A stretch of 48,159 nucleotides of DNA from Acrasis kona. Its lineage: Eukaryota > Heterolobosea > Eutetramitea > Acrasida > Acrasidae. Position 1 is the stretch's first letter, and the number at the start of each line of letters is the position of its first letter. Positions 31,743-41,403 of the stretch are shown here, one piece after another. A model generated the notes under the pieces. That model ran no database searches. It saw nothing but the letters and a program-made list of their open reading frames with translations, and was not told the origin of the DNA. Position numbers and translations under genes: made by a program. Where the stretch lies: assembly GCA_026419775.2 (NCBI GenBank), contig JAOPGA020000310.1:1-48159 (forward strand). The letters are read 5' to 3'.

Positions 31743-32163
31743 GGATAATAAAAATGAGAAACAGGCATGTGTACACATTGTTACATTAGGTACGTAACAC
31801 ATTTCTTGCTAATAGCAGGCTCATAATAACTTCAAGCGCATACAATGGGCGACTGTTATTGATGAAGAAAACGCACAATTGAATATCTACCAGTTTCGTC
31901 AATAATTAGACTTATTCTCAAATCTCAACAACCCTTGTAACCACGAAGAACATCTGAAAATCATTCCGGATAGTGGGCAATCTAAGCCAAGTATTTAACT
32001 TTGGTGAACAATTTAGATGGGATAATATTGACTAATAGATTAACAATAAACGTGATTGCTTATACATGAGCTATTTATATTATAGCAGCACAAAGTTTTC
32101 TAGTAAATTTTTTATCAACTTTGTGTGACAGGTGAATGTTGACCTTTATTACAAAAAAGTTTA
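31743..32163. other. intergenic region, probable F-box/LRR promoter
   Basis: AT-rich, with no coding frame. The end of the region leads straight into the F-box gene's ATG at 32164. Confidence 0.35.
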
Positions 32164-33738
32164 ATGATCATCACAGAACTACCATCTGAACTACTTCTTG
32201 ACATATTCAGCTTCGTCACCCTACCTGTGAATAACAACATAAACTATTATCAAATTGCCAACACAAATAGACATTACAGAACTTTATACAACTGTTTAGG
32301 ATTAGTTTGCAAAGATTGGCATAAACAATGCAGTCCCAACTCAAAATTATCAGGTATTCTTCACAATAACCTATGCCTCAAGGTTCCAGACAACCCCAAA
32401 TCTACTCATGTGATGCATTCAGAGAGATTTAGAGCCCACATGAGAAGCTTTTCGATAGATGTACAGAAGCACGACACAAGTTACATAAGAATTTTAAAAA
32501 TGATGCTAAAGGAGAATGTGCCCCTGAAACGTTTGGAACTTATATTGCTTAATCAAGAACTTGACCAAAACATTCCCGAGAGCGTCAATATACCTGAACT
32601 TGTATCATCATTCAAGACATTAACTGCGCTAATGCTACAATCGCTAAAATTAAGCGACGATGATTTCAAATTAATCGTTAATGGACTACCCGAACTGACG
32701 AGCATCAATGTTTGGTCATCGAACCGCCTCACTAGTGGGTCGTTGTACTTTTTAATGGAGAAACAATCCATTTGCGACAATTTGACACAATTGCACATCG
32801 GAGCGTTCAACTCGCTACATTCAATTAACGTACTCGACGTACGACGCCTACACAAATTAACAAGTGTTAATTTTTCAAGATGCATGTTCACAAATATAAT
32901 GTTACCTTCGTCAATTCAAGAATTGAATTTATCATTCATGCCTCTTCTAGCGTCCCACAAGTATTTGGCGGGTCTTTCTAACCTAACATTATTAAATTTA
33001 AAACGCACTGTAACCAAACAAACAATAATGTCTTTGTATATTTTACTTGAAAACATTAACATTAAACATTTAAATTTGAGCGGCTGTTATATAGATGATG
33101 ATTTTTGTATTCTTGTTATTCAAAGATTAAAGAATTTGTGTAGTCTTGATTTGATTGAAAGTACAGAAATTAGTTCCTCTTTTATGTTTTTGTCCACCAT
33201 GAACGACCGTTTGACTACTCTTCACATTGCTTCCTCCGTTAATATAGAACGTGATGATTTACTTCACATCCTCGACACATGCGTGTCCTTGACGGATTTT
33301 TCTTGTGACATCATGAAACTCGATGATGATGTTTTTGAGAATATCAAGGAGAGGGGAGGATACAGAAATATTAGAAGATTACATTTTTATTCGCCAATGA
33401 GATTGTCTAATAAAGGTTTTAGGAGCTTGTGTTGTTGCTTTCCTAAACTGAGAGTTTTGAACATTGAATCTTTCACACCTCGGGTTCTTGATGAAGAAGG
33501 GTTGCTGTATTTACGGATGATGCCTGAGTTAGAGGAGGCCAATTTGTCGTGGTTTGATGTATTTGGACTGACTACAAAAGCACTTTTACAGGCAGTAGAG
33601 GGCATGCAGCATCTCACAATGGTTCAACTCAGGTGTCTCCCGCTAGGTGTTGACTTGAAATATTTCAACCAAGTGCATCCAAATATCTTAATATCACTAT
33701 ACACAGTAGATAAGATTTATCTCCCAAGGATGCAGTAA
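32164..33738 (+). CDS. F-box and leucine-rich-repeat protein
   Basis: Single exon, 524 aa. The N-terminus ITELPSELLLDIFSFVTLPV, with an insertion before YNCLGLVCKDWHKQC, is a clear F-box (residues 2-57). The rest is leucine-rich repeats of the cysteine-containing type, e.g. LTLLNLKRTVT, IKHLNLSGCYIDDDFCILVI, LCSLDLIESTEISSSF, LRVLNIESFTPRVLDEEGLL. Proteins of this layout are substrate receptors of SCF ubiquitin ligases: the F-box binds Skp1 and the LRR arc binds the substrate. The substrate is not predictable. The 3' end is 160 bp from the DHHC gene start on the same strand. Confidence 0.9.
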   Translation: MIITELPSELLLDIFSFVTLPVNNNINYYQIANTNRHYRTLYNCLGLVCKDWHKQCSPNSKLSGILHNNLCLKVPDNPKSTHVMHSERFRAHMRSFSIDVQKHDTSYIRILKMMLKENVPLKRLELILLNQELDQNIPESVNIPELVSSFKTLTALMLQSLKLSDDDFKLIVNGLPELTSINVWSSNRLTSGSLYFLMEKQSICDNLTQLHIGAFNSLHSINVLDVRRLHKLTSVNFSRCMFTNIMLPSSIQELNLSFMPLLASHKYLAGLSNLTLLNLKRTVTKQTIMSLYILLENINIKHLNLSGCYIDDDFCILVIQRLKNLCSLDLIESTEISSSFMFLSTMNDRLTTLHIASSVNIERDDLLHILDTCVSLTDFSCDIMKLDDDVFENIKERGGYRNIRRLHFYSPMRLSNKGFRSLCCCFPKLRVLNIESFTPRVLDEEGLLYLRMMPELEEANLSWFDVFGLTTKALLQAVEGMQHLTMVQLRCLPLGVDLKYFNQVHPNILISLYTVDKIYLPRMQ

Positions 33739-33898
33739 TCAAGTTTAAAAGTAGAAGATTATTTTATAGTTCGATCGATAGTTTTGTCAATCTCTTCGAA
33801 AACCTTCCTTGCTGTGGGTGCAAATAAAAACTGATCATATGATCATATGAACTGCAGTTTCCAAAAATATTGTAAAACCCAACCACATTATTGTTTGT

Positions 33899-35072
33899 AT
33901 GAAAAGGATGGATGAGGTGGAGCCCTTCATAAATGATTCGTCCACGCTTCACAGGCACCTTAACGAGCAGGAAAAATTAGACATGCAAGTGAAAGGAAGA
34001 AATATACTTTTCAGCAAGCCCTGGTATTCCTACACAATGGTGGTCGTAGTCAATATACTGTTCTTGTGGATATACATTTCATATATTTATAACTTTGTGA
34101 TACCTTGGGTATTTTATTTGGAGCGGTATTATGGAATCCTGTTCCTCATAATCCTTACAGTTTTTGTCTCACTCTCTTATTATTCATACTATAAATGTGT
34201 CACAACACATCCTGGGTTAGTTCCTGCTGCATGGGTAAATTTGAGCATTTGATTCAATTTGTCACTCTAAAAAGGGCGTGTCAGAAACAGAAGTGGAAGC
34301 AATACGCGCCGAAGAGCAAGAGAGAGCAGAAGTGATGGAAAGAAATGAAAGTGTCCTACAAACTGCAACACCTCCCTTGCAAGATCACTATCGTTATTCA
34401 TTAGAGAGGACAAGAGCTGATTCCTTAAGATTGTGCTTATCCTGCAAGCAACGGAAACCGGACAGAACACATCATTGCCGCCAATGTGGTGTCTGCATTT
34501 TAAAGATGGACCATCATTGTCATTGGTTCAACAATTGTATTGGCTATTATAACTATAAATACTTCAATCTTTTCATTGTTTGGACTGTAGCTGCTACTTT
34601 GTTCCTTGTTACCACAATGACGCGGTCATTTGTAGAGATTTTTACGTACAATGTAAGTTGATTAGTAACTTTGCTTTAATGCTTTGCATAGAAGATGGAC
34701 GGTTTTAACTTTGCCGATGCAAACATCATCGCAGTTTATTTTGTTTCTTTATTCTTTGGGTTCAGTTTGGTTTTCTTTGGCTTGTATCACTTAAAACTCA
34801 TTCTTGATGGAACAACCACAATAGAATCATTAGAAAAACAAAAGAAATTATATGCGCAACATGTGAGTCAACATTTTTTTACTTTTAATTACATTCAGAG
34901 ATGCAACCCTTATGACTTGGGAGTTACAAAGAATTGGGCAGCAGTGTTTGGAGATAAATGGTATTACTGGTTCCTGCCGACATTAAGGTCTGTGAATGGG
35001 GACGGTGTACATTTTGAAGTCTCATTGATGGCGGATGCACCACAATTGCAAAACATTGTCGTTCAAGAATAA
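33899..35072 (+). CDS. DHHC-type protein S-palmitoyltransferase (4 exons)
   Basis: Deduced exons: 33899..34234, 34275..34652, 34692..34862 and 34899..35072, giving 352 aa; introns 40, 39 and 36 nt. The last intron is a multiple of three without stop, but removing it restores the conserved RCNPYDLGVTKNWAAVFG. Two membrane helices precede the catalytic cysteine-rich domain (CLSCKQRKPDRTHHCRQCG), whose core is MDHHCHWFNNCIGYYNYKYF with the DHHC motif. Two further helices follow (LFIVWTVAATLFLVTT; IIAVYFVSLFFGFSLVF). The enzyme transfers palmitate to cysteines of membrane proteins such as G-alpha. It converges on ZSWIM7 with only 7 bp between stop codons. Confidence 0.94.
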
Positions 35073-35084
35073 ATTACTTTTATT
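35068..35084. terminator. facing AATAAA signals containing both stop codons (DHHC / ZSWIM7)
   Basis: Plus-strand AATAAA at 35068-35073 includes the DHHC TAA (35070-35072). The minus-strand AATAAA at 35084-35079 includes the ZSWIM7 TAA (35082-35080). The 3' ends of the two mRNAs must overlap. Confidence 0.6.
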
Positions 35085-35615
35085 GTATTTTTAGTGCAAA
35101 ATCAGTATCCGATATATCTTCTGTTTGTGCTGATCCAAGCGCTTCCAATAGTTGAACGGCTAATAAATGCTTGCACTTGAGGAAGTGAATATGAACAAGA
35201 AATGAATGCAAACTTACGTAAAATTCCTTCTTTTTGATGCCGTACAAAAAAGCCACGCACGAACAATAAGAAGGTGGTATACAAGTATAATATGTTTTCA
35301 CTTTACTTTTGTTTGAGGCATTGACTGCATAAAGATATCTTTCTGATGGTGATGCAACTAATTTTATAGCTTTGTTGTTGTCTAAAATCTCCAAAGCACC
35401 AGCAGCCGTTATTTGAAATAGTACATTTAGCCTCAAAATTAATTTGCAAATGTCAAGGTATACTTACTCCCTCAAAATTTCGTCGCTCACTAATTGAAGT
35501 TAATTTCACTCTAATGTATTAAGTTACGATATTGTTCTCTTTTTATTTTTTCAAACAGCTCGTGTATTAAAGACTGTTGGGAGATTGGTCCAAGAAGTTC
35601 CTTGTTTGGTTCCAT
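35080..35615 (-). CDS. ZSWIM7: ZSWIM7/SWS1-like SWIM-domain protein (4 exons)
   Basis: Deduced exons: 35615..35528, 35489..35468 (22-nt microexon), 35431..35218 and 35175..35080, giving 139 aa, equal to the human protein (140). Introns are 38, 36 and 42 nt. The 42-nt intron at 35176..35217 has no stop and keeps frame, but its removal creates the SWIM motif. The zinc-binding pattern is YCSC then CKHLLAVQ (CxC...CxH), preceded by the family strand ASPSERYLYAVNA and KVKTYYTCIPPSYC. SWS1 with its partner SWSAP1 promotes RAD51 filament function in homologous recombination. With Ku80 in the same window, both major break-repair routes are represented. Confidence 0.9.
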
Positions 35616-35691
35616 TTTTTGAAGTACTTTGTAATAAAGACAACTGAGTATAATAATTATTTATTTATAAGTACAATAGGTTTATGTGCAA

Positions 35692-37035
35692 TCACTGCGA
35701 GATGACAGGGTAAAGCAGCGTTGCTTTGACTGTCATCGCTGCATACGTAAAATTTTTTTTGTTTAGGTCTATAAGCTTTGCTTTTAAAAGCGACATTGTG
35801 TCTAGGTCAATGCCTTCCTCTCTGTTGAGCTGGATTTGCTTTGTCAAGTAGTTACAATAGTTCATCATCATCACAGGAAACGGGCATTTATATGTATATG
35901 GATATTTCAACAGTGACTGGGTGAGGCTTTTAAACGACCTTTTGTTTATGTAGAAATAGAGGTCAGTATGAGGAAGGAGGAGTAGAAACAACCCAGTCAT
36001 AGGATCTATAATCTGGTCGTCATACAAGAATCGGTCGAGCTTCATGACTACAAAATTCATGAGGCGATTCAAGTTTTGACGCTTAAACGCTTCAAGAATA
36101 ACCAAGTCATGTCTGATATAATGCCTCCAAATTGAAAGCAAGACTTCAAAGTACCAACTAAAATAAACATCTTTTGAAACGTACAACACTTCCTCAACAA
36201 CACTAAAGAGCTCGAGCACACTGATGCTCAGCATCGTGTGTAGTTTTCTATCAGAACAAAGTTTTATCACAACAGAACAAATAAATATTACATCAATGTT
36301 ACCCCCTGGGCTGAATGCTTTCAGCACCAAATGATTAAGTTTGGAATGTAAACTTTCTGGAATCCCATTTCCATCCAAATCAATACTTTCTGAAAAATCT
36401 ACAAATACGGACTGAGGTATTTGTGGCATCTTGTCAATGTAGAAATGTAATATCTCTTCCCACAACTTGGAATGTGTTTTCTGGTACTGCTCGGAGTTCC
36501 CCAACAGCTCGACATTGAACAAGAAGAATTCTCTAATCCTGGACGAAACCTCAACGTCCTTAATGTCGAACCTCCTAAAATTATCGACGGTTATCAAAAT
36601 GGCTTCGTTGAACTCCTCCAAAGAAGTATTAGTTGTTGCTACATAATGCCTAACGAGCTTCATGATGTCTAAATCTTTCAGAAGGAAACCTGTATGTTCC
36701 ATTATTGAACTCCAAAGGATAATAAATGTTTGCACAATGGGCTTAATGTGGGGAATTGTGGCTTGGTTCTGCTCCGAGTGCTTTATGATGACCTCAACAA
36801 TCTTCATGCCAAACCGAAAAACAACTTCACACCTATCCCTTAACCAGAAATGTATGAACTCCGATATCATGTTCCAACAAGCGGTGTCTTTTGTAGTCTG
36901 TTGAAGTGTTCGTACTACTAACCCAAACTGGTTGTATGCTGCTGACGGGACACAAACTGTACCGAACTCACCAAGCATATAGTTGGTACTACATGCACCT
37001 GTGGTCTTGGGTACGTTTTCCATGTTTATGGGCAT
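35692..37035 (-). CDS. helical-repeat protein, unknown function
   Basis: 447 aa from the ATG at 37033-37035, though conserved-looking sequence continues upstream in frame to an acceptor-like CTACAG at about 37055. The whole protein is alpha-helical with Leu/Ile/Phe/Trp spacing typical of HEAT/ARM-like solenoids (CWNMISEFIHFWLRDRCEVV, HIKPIVQTFIILWSS, SWYFEVLLSIWRHYIRHDL, MMMNYCNYLTKQIQ). No motif identifies a known family. Its composition resembles importin/exportin or repair scaffolds, but that is a guess. It lies downstream of GCPII on the same strand. Confidence 0.65.
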   Translation of the reverse strand: MPINMENVPKTTGACSTNYMLGEFGTVCVPSAAYNQFGLVVRTLQQTTKDTACWNMISEFIHFWLRDRCEVVFRFGMKIVEVIIKHSEQNQATIPHIKPIVQTFIILWSSIMEHTGFLLKDLDIMKLVRHYVATTNTSLEEFNEAILITVDNFRRFDIKDVEVSSRIREFFLFNVELLGNSEQYQKTHSKLWEEILHFYIDKMPQIPQSVFVDFSESIDLDGNGIPESLHSKLNHLVLKAFSPGGNIDVIFICSVVIKLCSDRKLHTMLSISVLELFSVVEEVLYVSKDVYFSWYFEVLLSIWRHYIRHDLVILEAFKRQNLNRLMNFVVMKLDRFLYDDQIIDPMTGLFLLLLPHTDLYFYINKRSFKSLTQSLLKYPYTYKCPFPVMMMNYCNYLTKQIQLNREEGIDLDTMSLLKAKLIDLNKKNFTYAAMTVKATLLYPVISQ

Positions 37036-37102
37036 AAAAAGACTTTTGCAATGCGGAATCTGTAGGTTTATTTAGTCATCGACACGTTCGTTAATGGATA
37101 AG

Positions 37103-37494
37103 AAGGGGTGCATGTTCTTTTAGATGTGAATATTCCGATGATTGGACAAGTGGTACATCTAATACGGACATGTGCTGTCTAAAAAAAGCTGGATTTGTCC
37201 AATTGGTCATAGATGCTCGAATTAAACCCCGTACGATTTTAATCGTCTCTGCTACAATGTGCACAATGGACTTATCATCAGAGTCATCAACGAACAAAAC
37301 CTCCTGATACCTCTTCGGAGGGGTGCGTCCAAATAATAACACAGATGATCCTTTTTGGAAAGATAATAAACATCCTTAACAGTACATAAATGAGATGAGG
37401 GATTCCGCCTTGTGGGGTTGGGTAATAAAATTACAATTCCTTTGCGGCCAATACCTAAGCGGCCTAACTTTTTTGGAAATATGGCATACTCGGG
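37103..37494 (-). other. likely 5' coding segments of the helical-repeat gene, structure unresolved
   Basis: Two reverse frames carry protein-like sequence. One (about 37494..37330) reads PEYAIFPKKLGRLGIGRKGI, later VKDVYYLSKKDHLCYYLDAP. The other (about 37330..37155) reads YQEVLFVDDSDDKSIVHIVA and IKIVRGLIRASMTNWTN, up to SVLD. They differ in phase, so one base must be lost or an intron missed near 37315-37335. From SVLD a 95-nt GT-AG intron would join in phase to IPHCKSLF upstream of the 447-aa frame. No ATG precedes the first segment, and GCPII's stop lies only 38 bp upstream. Confidence 0.35.
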
Positions 37495-37531
37495 CTAACA
37501 CAGCAATTCAGTCGTTAAAACAAAAAATAAT

Positions 37532-39712
37532 TTATTGGAGCCGTTGTACAAATCTACTAACAGCCATTCTAATTCTCTCCACCTCCCTTACTACTTTCTC
37601 AACTCTACGCCTATCATGTATAAGCTCAGTCCTTAGCCCTGGGAATACCTGCACACCATAACCGGTATACAACCCTGGTGCAAAAATCAAATGTTTGTAC
37701 CACTCTCTACCCTCTAGACCACCTTGGTCTATCAACGCCCTATCTGCGCTCATTAAAATATCATTATAGCCTCTCAACTCCAAATCAGAAAATGATTTTC
37801 TAGATTTGATGCCAAGATTAAAATGCTTTGCAACAGTTTGAGCATACTTTACGTCCTTTGTCAACATTTCTACAACATTTACGACTTTATTTTTATTCAC
37901 CTCATCAATACCACTCAAGAATTCCAAATAGAGCTCATCAGAAGGAATCGCTTCTACTTGTCGAAGAATATAACCAATATACTCTTCATCATCGAACGGA
38001 AGCACAAGATCATTAGCCAATCGAAGAGCAGACAGAGCCCACACTTGAACAAGAGCGACGACAAGTATCAGCAGGAGCTGTTTTATTGACCCAATCAAAA
38101 CTATCAAAAACAGAGTGATAGACTCCATAATCACCATCGTAGCTTATATGAGAGCTACTTATGCCCAAAAACTGTATAAAAGCAGTATAGTCGCTACCAG
38201 AACCCAACGTCTGGTACTTTTCGCCTTTGTTCTTTATAGCTTCAAATACGCTCTCGAAGCGATTATCTGCTGCTTTGACTTTTTTACTTTCTTCTAAAAT
38301 GACATTAGCGAGGTTAGGAGAGGTCGCTAAAGAGAATTCATCCGCTCCATCCCAACTATCTACATTAATGTAAGCTACGGTCTGTCTGGTTAATATTTCG
38401 GAGTGTTGTTCGCACCACTCCGTACTTCCGATCAATCCAAATTCTTCTGCATCCCAAAATGCAATCACGATGCTTCTTCGAGGCTTCCATCCTTGCTGAA
38501 CTAATTTACCCAACACTCTACAAAGTTCCAACAATGCGCTGGTGCCGCTGTTGGGATCCACTGCGCCGTATACCCACGGATCGTAGTGATTTCCGATGAT
38601 GACTTGTCTATCTGGTTCCACATTTCCTTTAATTCTGGAAATGACATTGTAGATGGGTTTGATTTGGTTCTTCATTTGAACTTTGATGTAAATGATTAAT
38701 GGACTCGATTGTGAATTTCCAAAATTGTAACGAACGTCTTCGAGTCCACCTTTCCATTCCTCCGGCACATCATCTCCGGACATTTTCGATAGTAAATGTT
38801 TTGCGTTGGCGTAGGAGATGGGAAGCACTAAAATGTTTTGAGGAATGCTTTTGGAGTCGGATTGATTGATTTTTGAAAAGTCGTGATTGGGAAGGGATGC
38901 ATATCCTGGTGTTAATGGGTCGCCGGGTTGGATTTGTAAGTATTGTACGCTTCCTCTTTGTACGGCATGGTCGGGTCTCCATGGGCCTTGTGGATAGACT
39001 TGACCCTTTGTGAAACCATCATCTGCGGGATCAGAGTAAATTAGAATGGCTCGAGCGCCGAGTTGCTCCGCTAACATGACTTTGACGCCTCGAAAGTTTT
39101 TTCCGTAACGTACGATGACGATCGAGTCGGTTAGGTTGATGTTTTTGGATTTTAATAGATCGAAATCTTCTTTTGTTCCATAATTGACGTAATATAATTT
39201 ACCGGTGTGTTCTCCGCTTGCCGAATAGGCGTTCTGAATGACGTTAGAGAATTGAAAATTTGTGTGCTTACAAAGGTTGGTATGAGGGTTTTGTTTATAT
39301 TGGAAGTTTCGTCTTCTGGAATGGGCTTTTCGTATAAATCTGCTTCCCATGTTGTTTGATCATTGTTTATGATTTTGAGTTTGTTTTCATTTGTTGGCGA
39401 AGATAGTAGTACGTCGTAGACTTCTTCGTTTGTGTTTGTTAGGCCAAATGAGTTCATCATGTCGACGATGTACTTTGTCGTCTCCTTTAGCTCTTTTGTG
39501 CCCGACATGTGTGGTACTCTTGTGAGGTCGTGAAGGTATTTTCTGCACTGATCTGCCGAAGTCTCTTCGAGAAATACTTTTGATGCCCATGTGTATGAAT
39601 CATTTTGGTGTGATCTTCTGAAGCGTTCATCTAAAAGTACGATTGTTGTGACAGCAAAAACGATGGCAGCTACTAAGCTTACAACTCTCAATAGCCTTGA
39701 GATTGTGATCAT
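37532..39712 (-). CDS. glutamate carboxypeptidase II-like M28 metallopeptidase, one frame break
   Basis: Exon 1 is 39712..39272 and exon 2 is 39233..37532, with a 38-nt intron. The N-terminus has a signal-anchor helix (LLRVVSLVAAIVFAVTTIVL), so the enzyme is a type II membrane protein. The PA domain contains NAYSASGEHTGKLYYVNYG and LGARAILIYSDPADDG. The M28 core has all zinc ligands: NHYDPWVYGAVDPNSG (His, Asp), DAEEFGLIGSTEW (catalytic Glu and zinc Glu), VDSWDGADEF (Asp) and DYGVYHSVFDSFDWVN (His). After DWVNK the reading must move one base, within about 38030-38091, into the frame carrying LRLANDLVLPFDDEEY, RALIDQGGLEGREWYKHLIF and the dimerisation domain to the stop. The family removes C-terminal Glu from peptides or folates. 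Confidence 0.9.
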
Positions 39713-39925
39713 TGTAATACTTTTTGTTCTGGTTGTCCCAATTATGATTGTGTGTTATCTTCGCTGGTGGTGGGACTAGTGGGAATGTCTGGGTGGAATA
39801 TCTTTCTTGGGAAGTAAGAGAATTGATACCTGACAGGAGTTGTTCTAGCCTAATAATACATTCTAAATTTAGTTTCCACCATAAAAACAATCCAACCAAA
39901 TAACATCAATACAACATCAGATACA

Positions 39926-40576
39926 ATGGGATTATTATCAAAAACTCACAAGGATACTTACACCTCCGTTCCAGTTGCAACCGGAGTAGTGGACTCTGGA
40001 GTTGTTCCAATTGTAAATTCAGCAAAAATTATAGAAAGAGAGGCGATTGTTACCACCGTCGTAGACAAAGCAGTTTTGGAGCAAGTTGTGAACAAGGAAA
40101 ATCGAGAGATTCACCATGTAAACCTTGTGCAAGAGATTCACGAACAACCCATTATTGAGGTAGAGAAGTTGGCGCAGACAAAATACATTAAAGAGGCCAC
40201 TGAAACGAGCACTGTAATCGAAAACACCACATATGAGAGCATTGACAATGCCCGCTTAAGTATGACCGAAGAAGAGAGAACCAGATATACCCTCGCTCAC
40301 AAAGGCGTCCTATCGAAAGACCAGGCCGTAGAGATTAAGAAGGACATATCATCAACTGTTATCCAAGATGCTGAAGAGATTCGTGAAATAATCATACAGC
40401 CAATAATTGAACGCCATCAACAGGCAATTGTTACTGAAATACATGAAAAGAAGATAATCGAGTTTCACGAACACCCAGTTATTAGAAAAATTATTGAGAA
40501 GCCAATTATTAGAGAAATCTTTGCCGACAGCATCCTTGTAGAGCAGAAAGAGAAGGTAATTGCTCAAAAATTGTAA
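39926..40576 (+). CDS. N-myristoylation-type protein with alveolin-like Glu/Ile/Pro repeats
   Basis: Single exon, 216 aa, ATG at 39926. The N-terminus MGLLSKTHK has Gly2 and Ser5/Lys, fitting N-myristoylation. The body alternates hydrophobic and charged residues in short units around Pro: IHEQPIIEVEKL, IREIIIQPIIERHQQAIVTE, IHEKKIIEFHEHPVIRKII, EKPIIREIF. This periodicity recalls alveolin/IMC-type cytoskeletal proteins of protists and the repeat family of fungal allergen-like proteins. I cannot choose between them. A membrane-attached, filament-forming protein is a reasonable inference. Confidence 0.65.
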   Translation: MGLLSKTHKDTYTSVPVATGVVDSGVVPIVNSAKIIEREAIVTTVVDKAVLEQVVNKENREIHHVNLVQEIHEQPIIEVEKLAQTKYIKEATETSTVIENTTYESIDNARLSMTEEERTRYTLAHKGVLSKDQAVEIKKDISSTVIQDAEEIREIIIQPIIERHQQAIVTEIHEKKIIEFHEHPVIRKIIEKPIIREIFADSILVEQKEKVIAQKL

Positions 40577-40849
40577 ACATCTTTCACTACAAAATTCAAT
40601 AAACACAACATAATTTCCGTAATATGGTTCTTTAGACCAGCGAAGAGACCTTGTTGTCAGCTTGTTGTATTTATATGAAGCGGATTTTGATGATTTGTGC
40701 TTTAAAACAATAGGCGTCGGATTGTTTATTTTTCTTGCTATATATTTAACTCCATTATTGCAGTCGTTGTTGGATGTTGAATATTACGATCTGCAATAAT
40801 ACTAGATCAATTATACGGTACCGGCAAAACATATCTCAGGATGCATCAA

Positions 40850-41098
40850 CTCAGTGAAGGATGATGGAAGTGACGATGGGGTTTGTGTTTATGTGTAATT
40901 TTTCTAATCTTGTTTGTGTGAATGTGTAATTTTTTATTGTTACCTTTAGCAAGACGTCTGATTGTATGTAAATCTTCACGCAACTCTTTGTAAGACACGT
41001 ACTTGTCCTTCCATTTTGGATAGAGAGAAGACTGTGCATGAGAGTATTACGTTGTGTTATAAACTCACATGATAATCAAAATATTGCGCGAATGTCAT
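40850..41098 (-). pseudogene. truncated SPX-domain gene fragment
   Basis: Exon 1 is 41098..41069 (MTFAQYFDYH). A 37-nt GT-AG intron follows, then exon 2 from 41031 (SSLYPKWKDKYVSYKELRED, then LHTIRRLAKG). This is the first helix-turn-helix of an SPX domain, as at the start of XPR1/SYG1-type phosphate exporters and VTC proteins, which sense inositol pyrophosphates. The reading then enters a His/Lys-rich stretch and stops about 40850. No further SPX helices or transporter part follow before the next gene. A 3'-truncated copy is the simplest reading. Confidence 0.5.
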
Positions 41099-41403
41099 AT
41101 CATCAGCTGATTGTTGTGCTTGTTGTGTTGCCTTGCTTTGCTTGTAATGCCCTTACAATGTGTTTTCTAAACATAAAAATGTTCTTGGTGTAGACATTTA
41201 TTTTCTCTGCTTAGTGGACTTTTTTTTGGGTTTATTCGTCCTCGTAAATAACGAATCAGTACAATAAGAGTAAAGTGTTATATTTGTTTCCGCGGAGCAA
41301 CTATGTCAACATTACCTTCAACGGTGGACTGAAAAAAAGACAAAATTCTTTTTGGCGTGAATTATGTCAATGTCAACGTTTTTAGTGATCGATAAAAAGG
41401 CGA

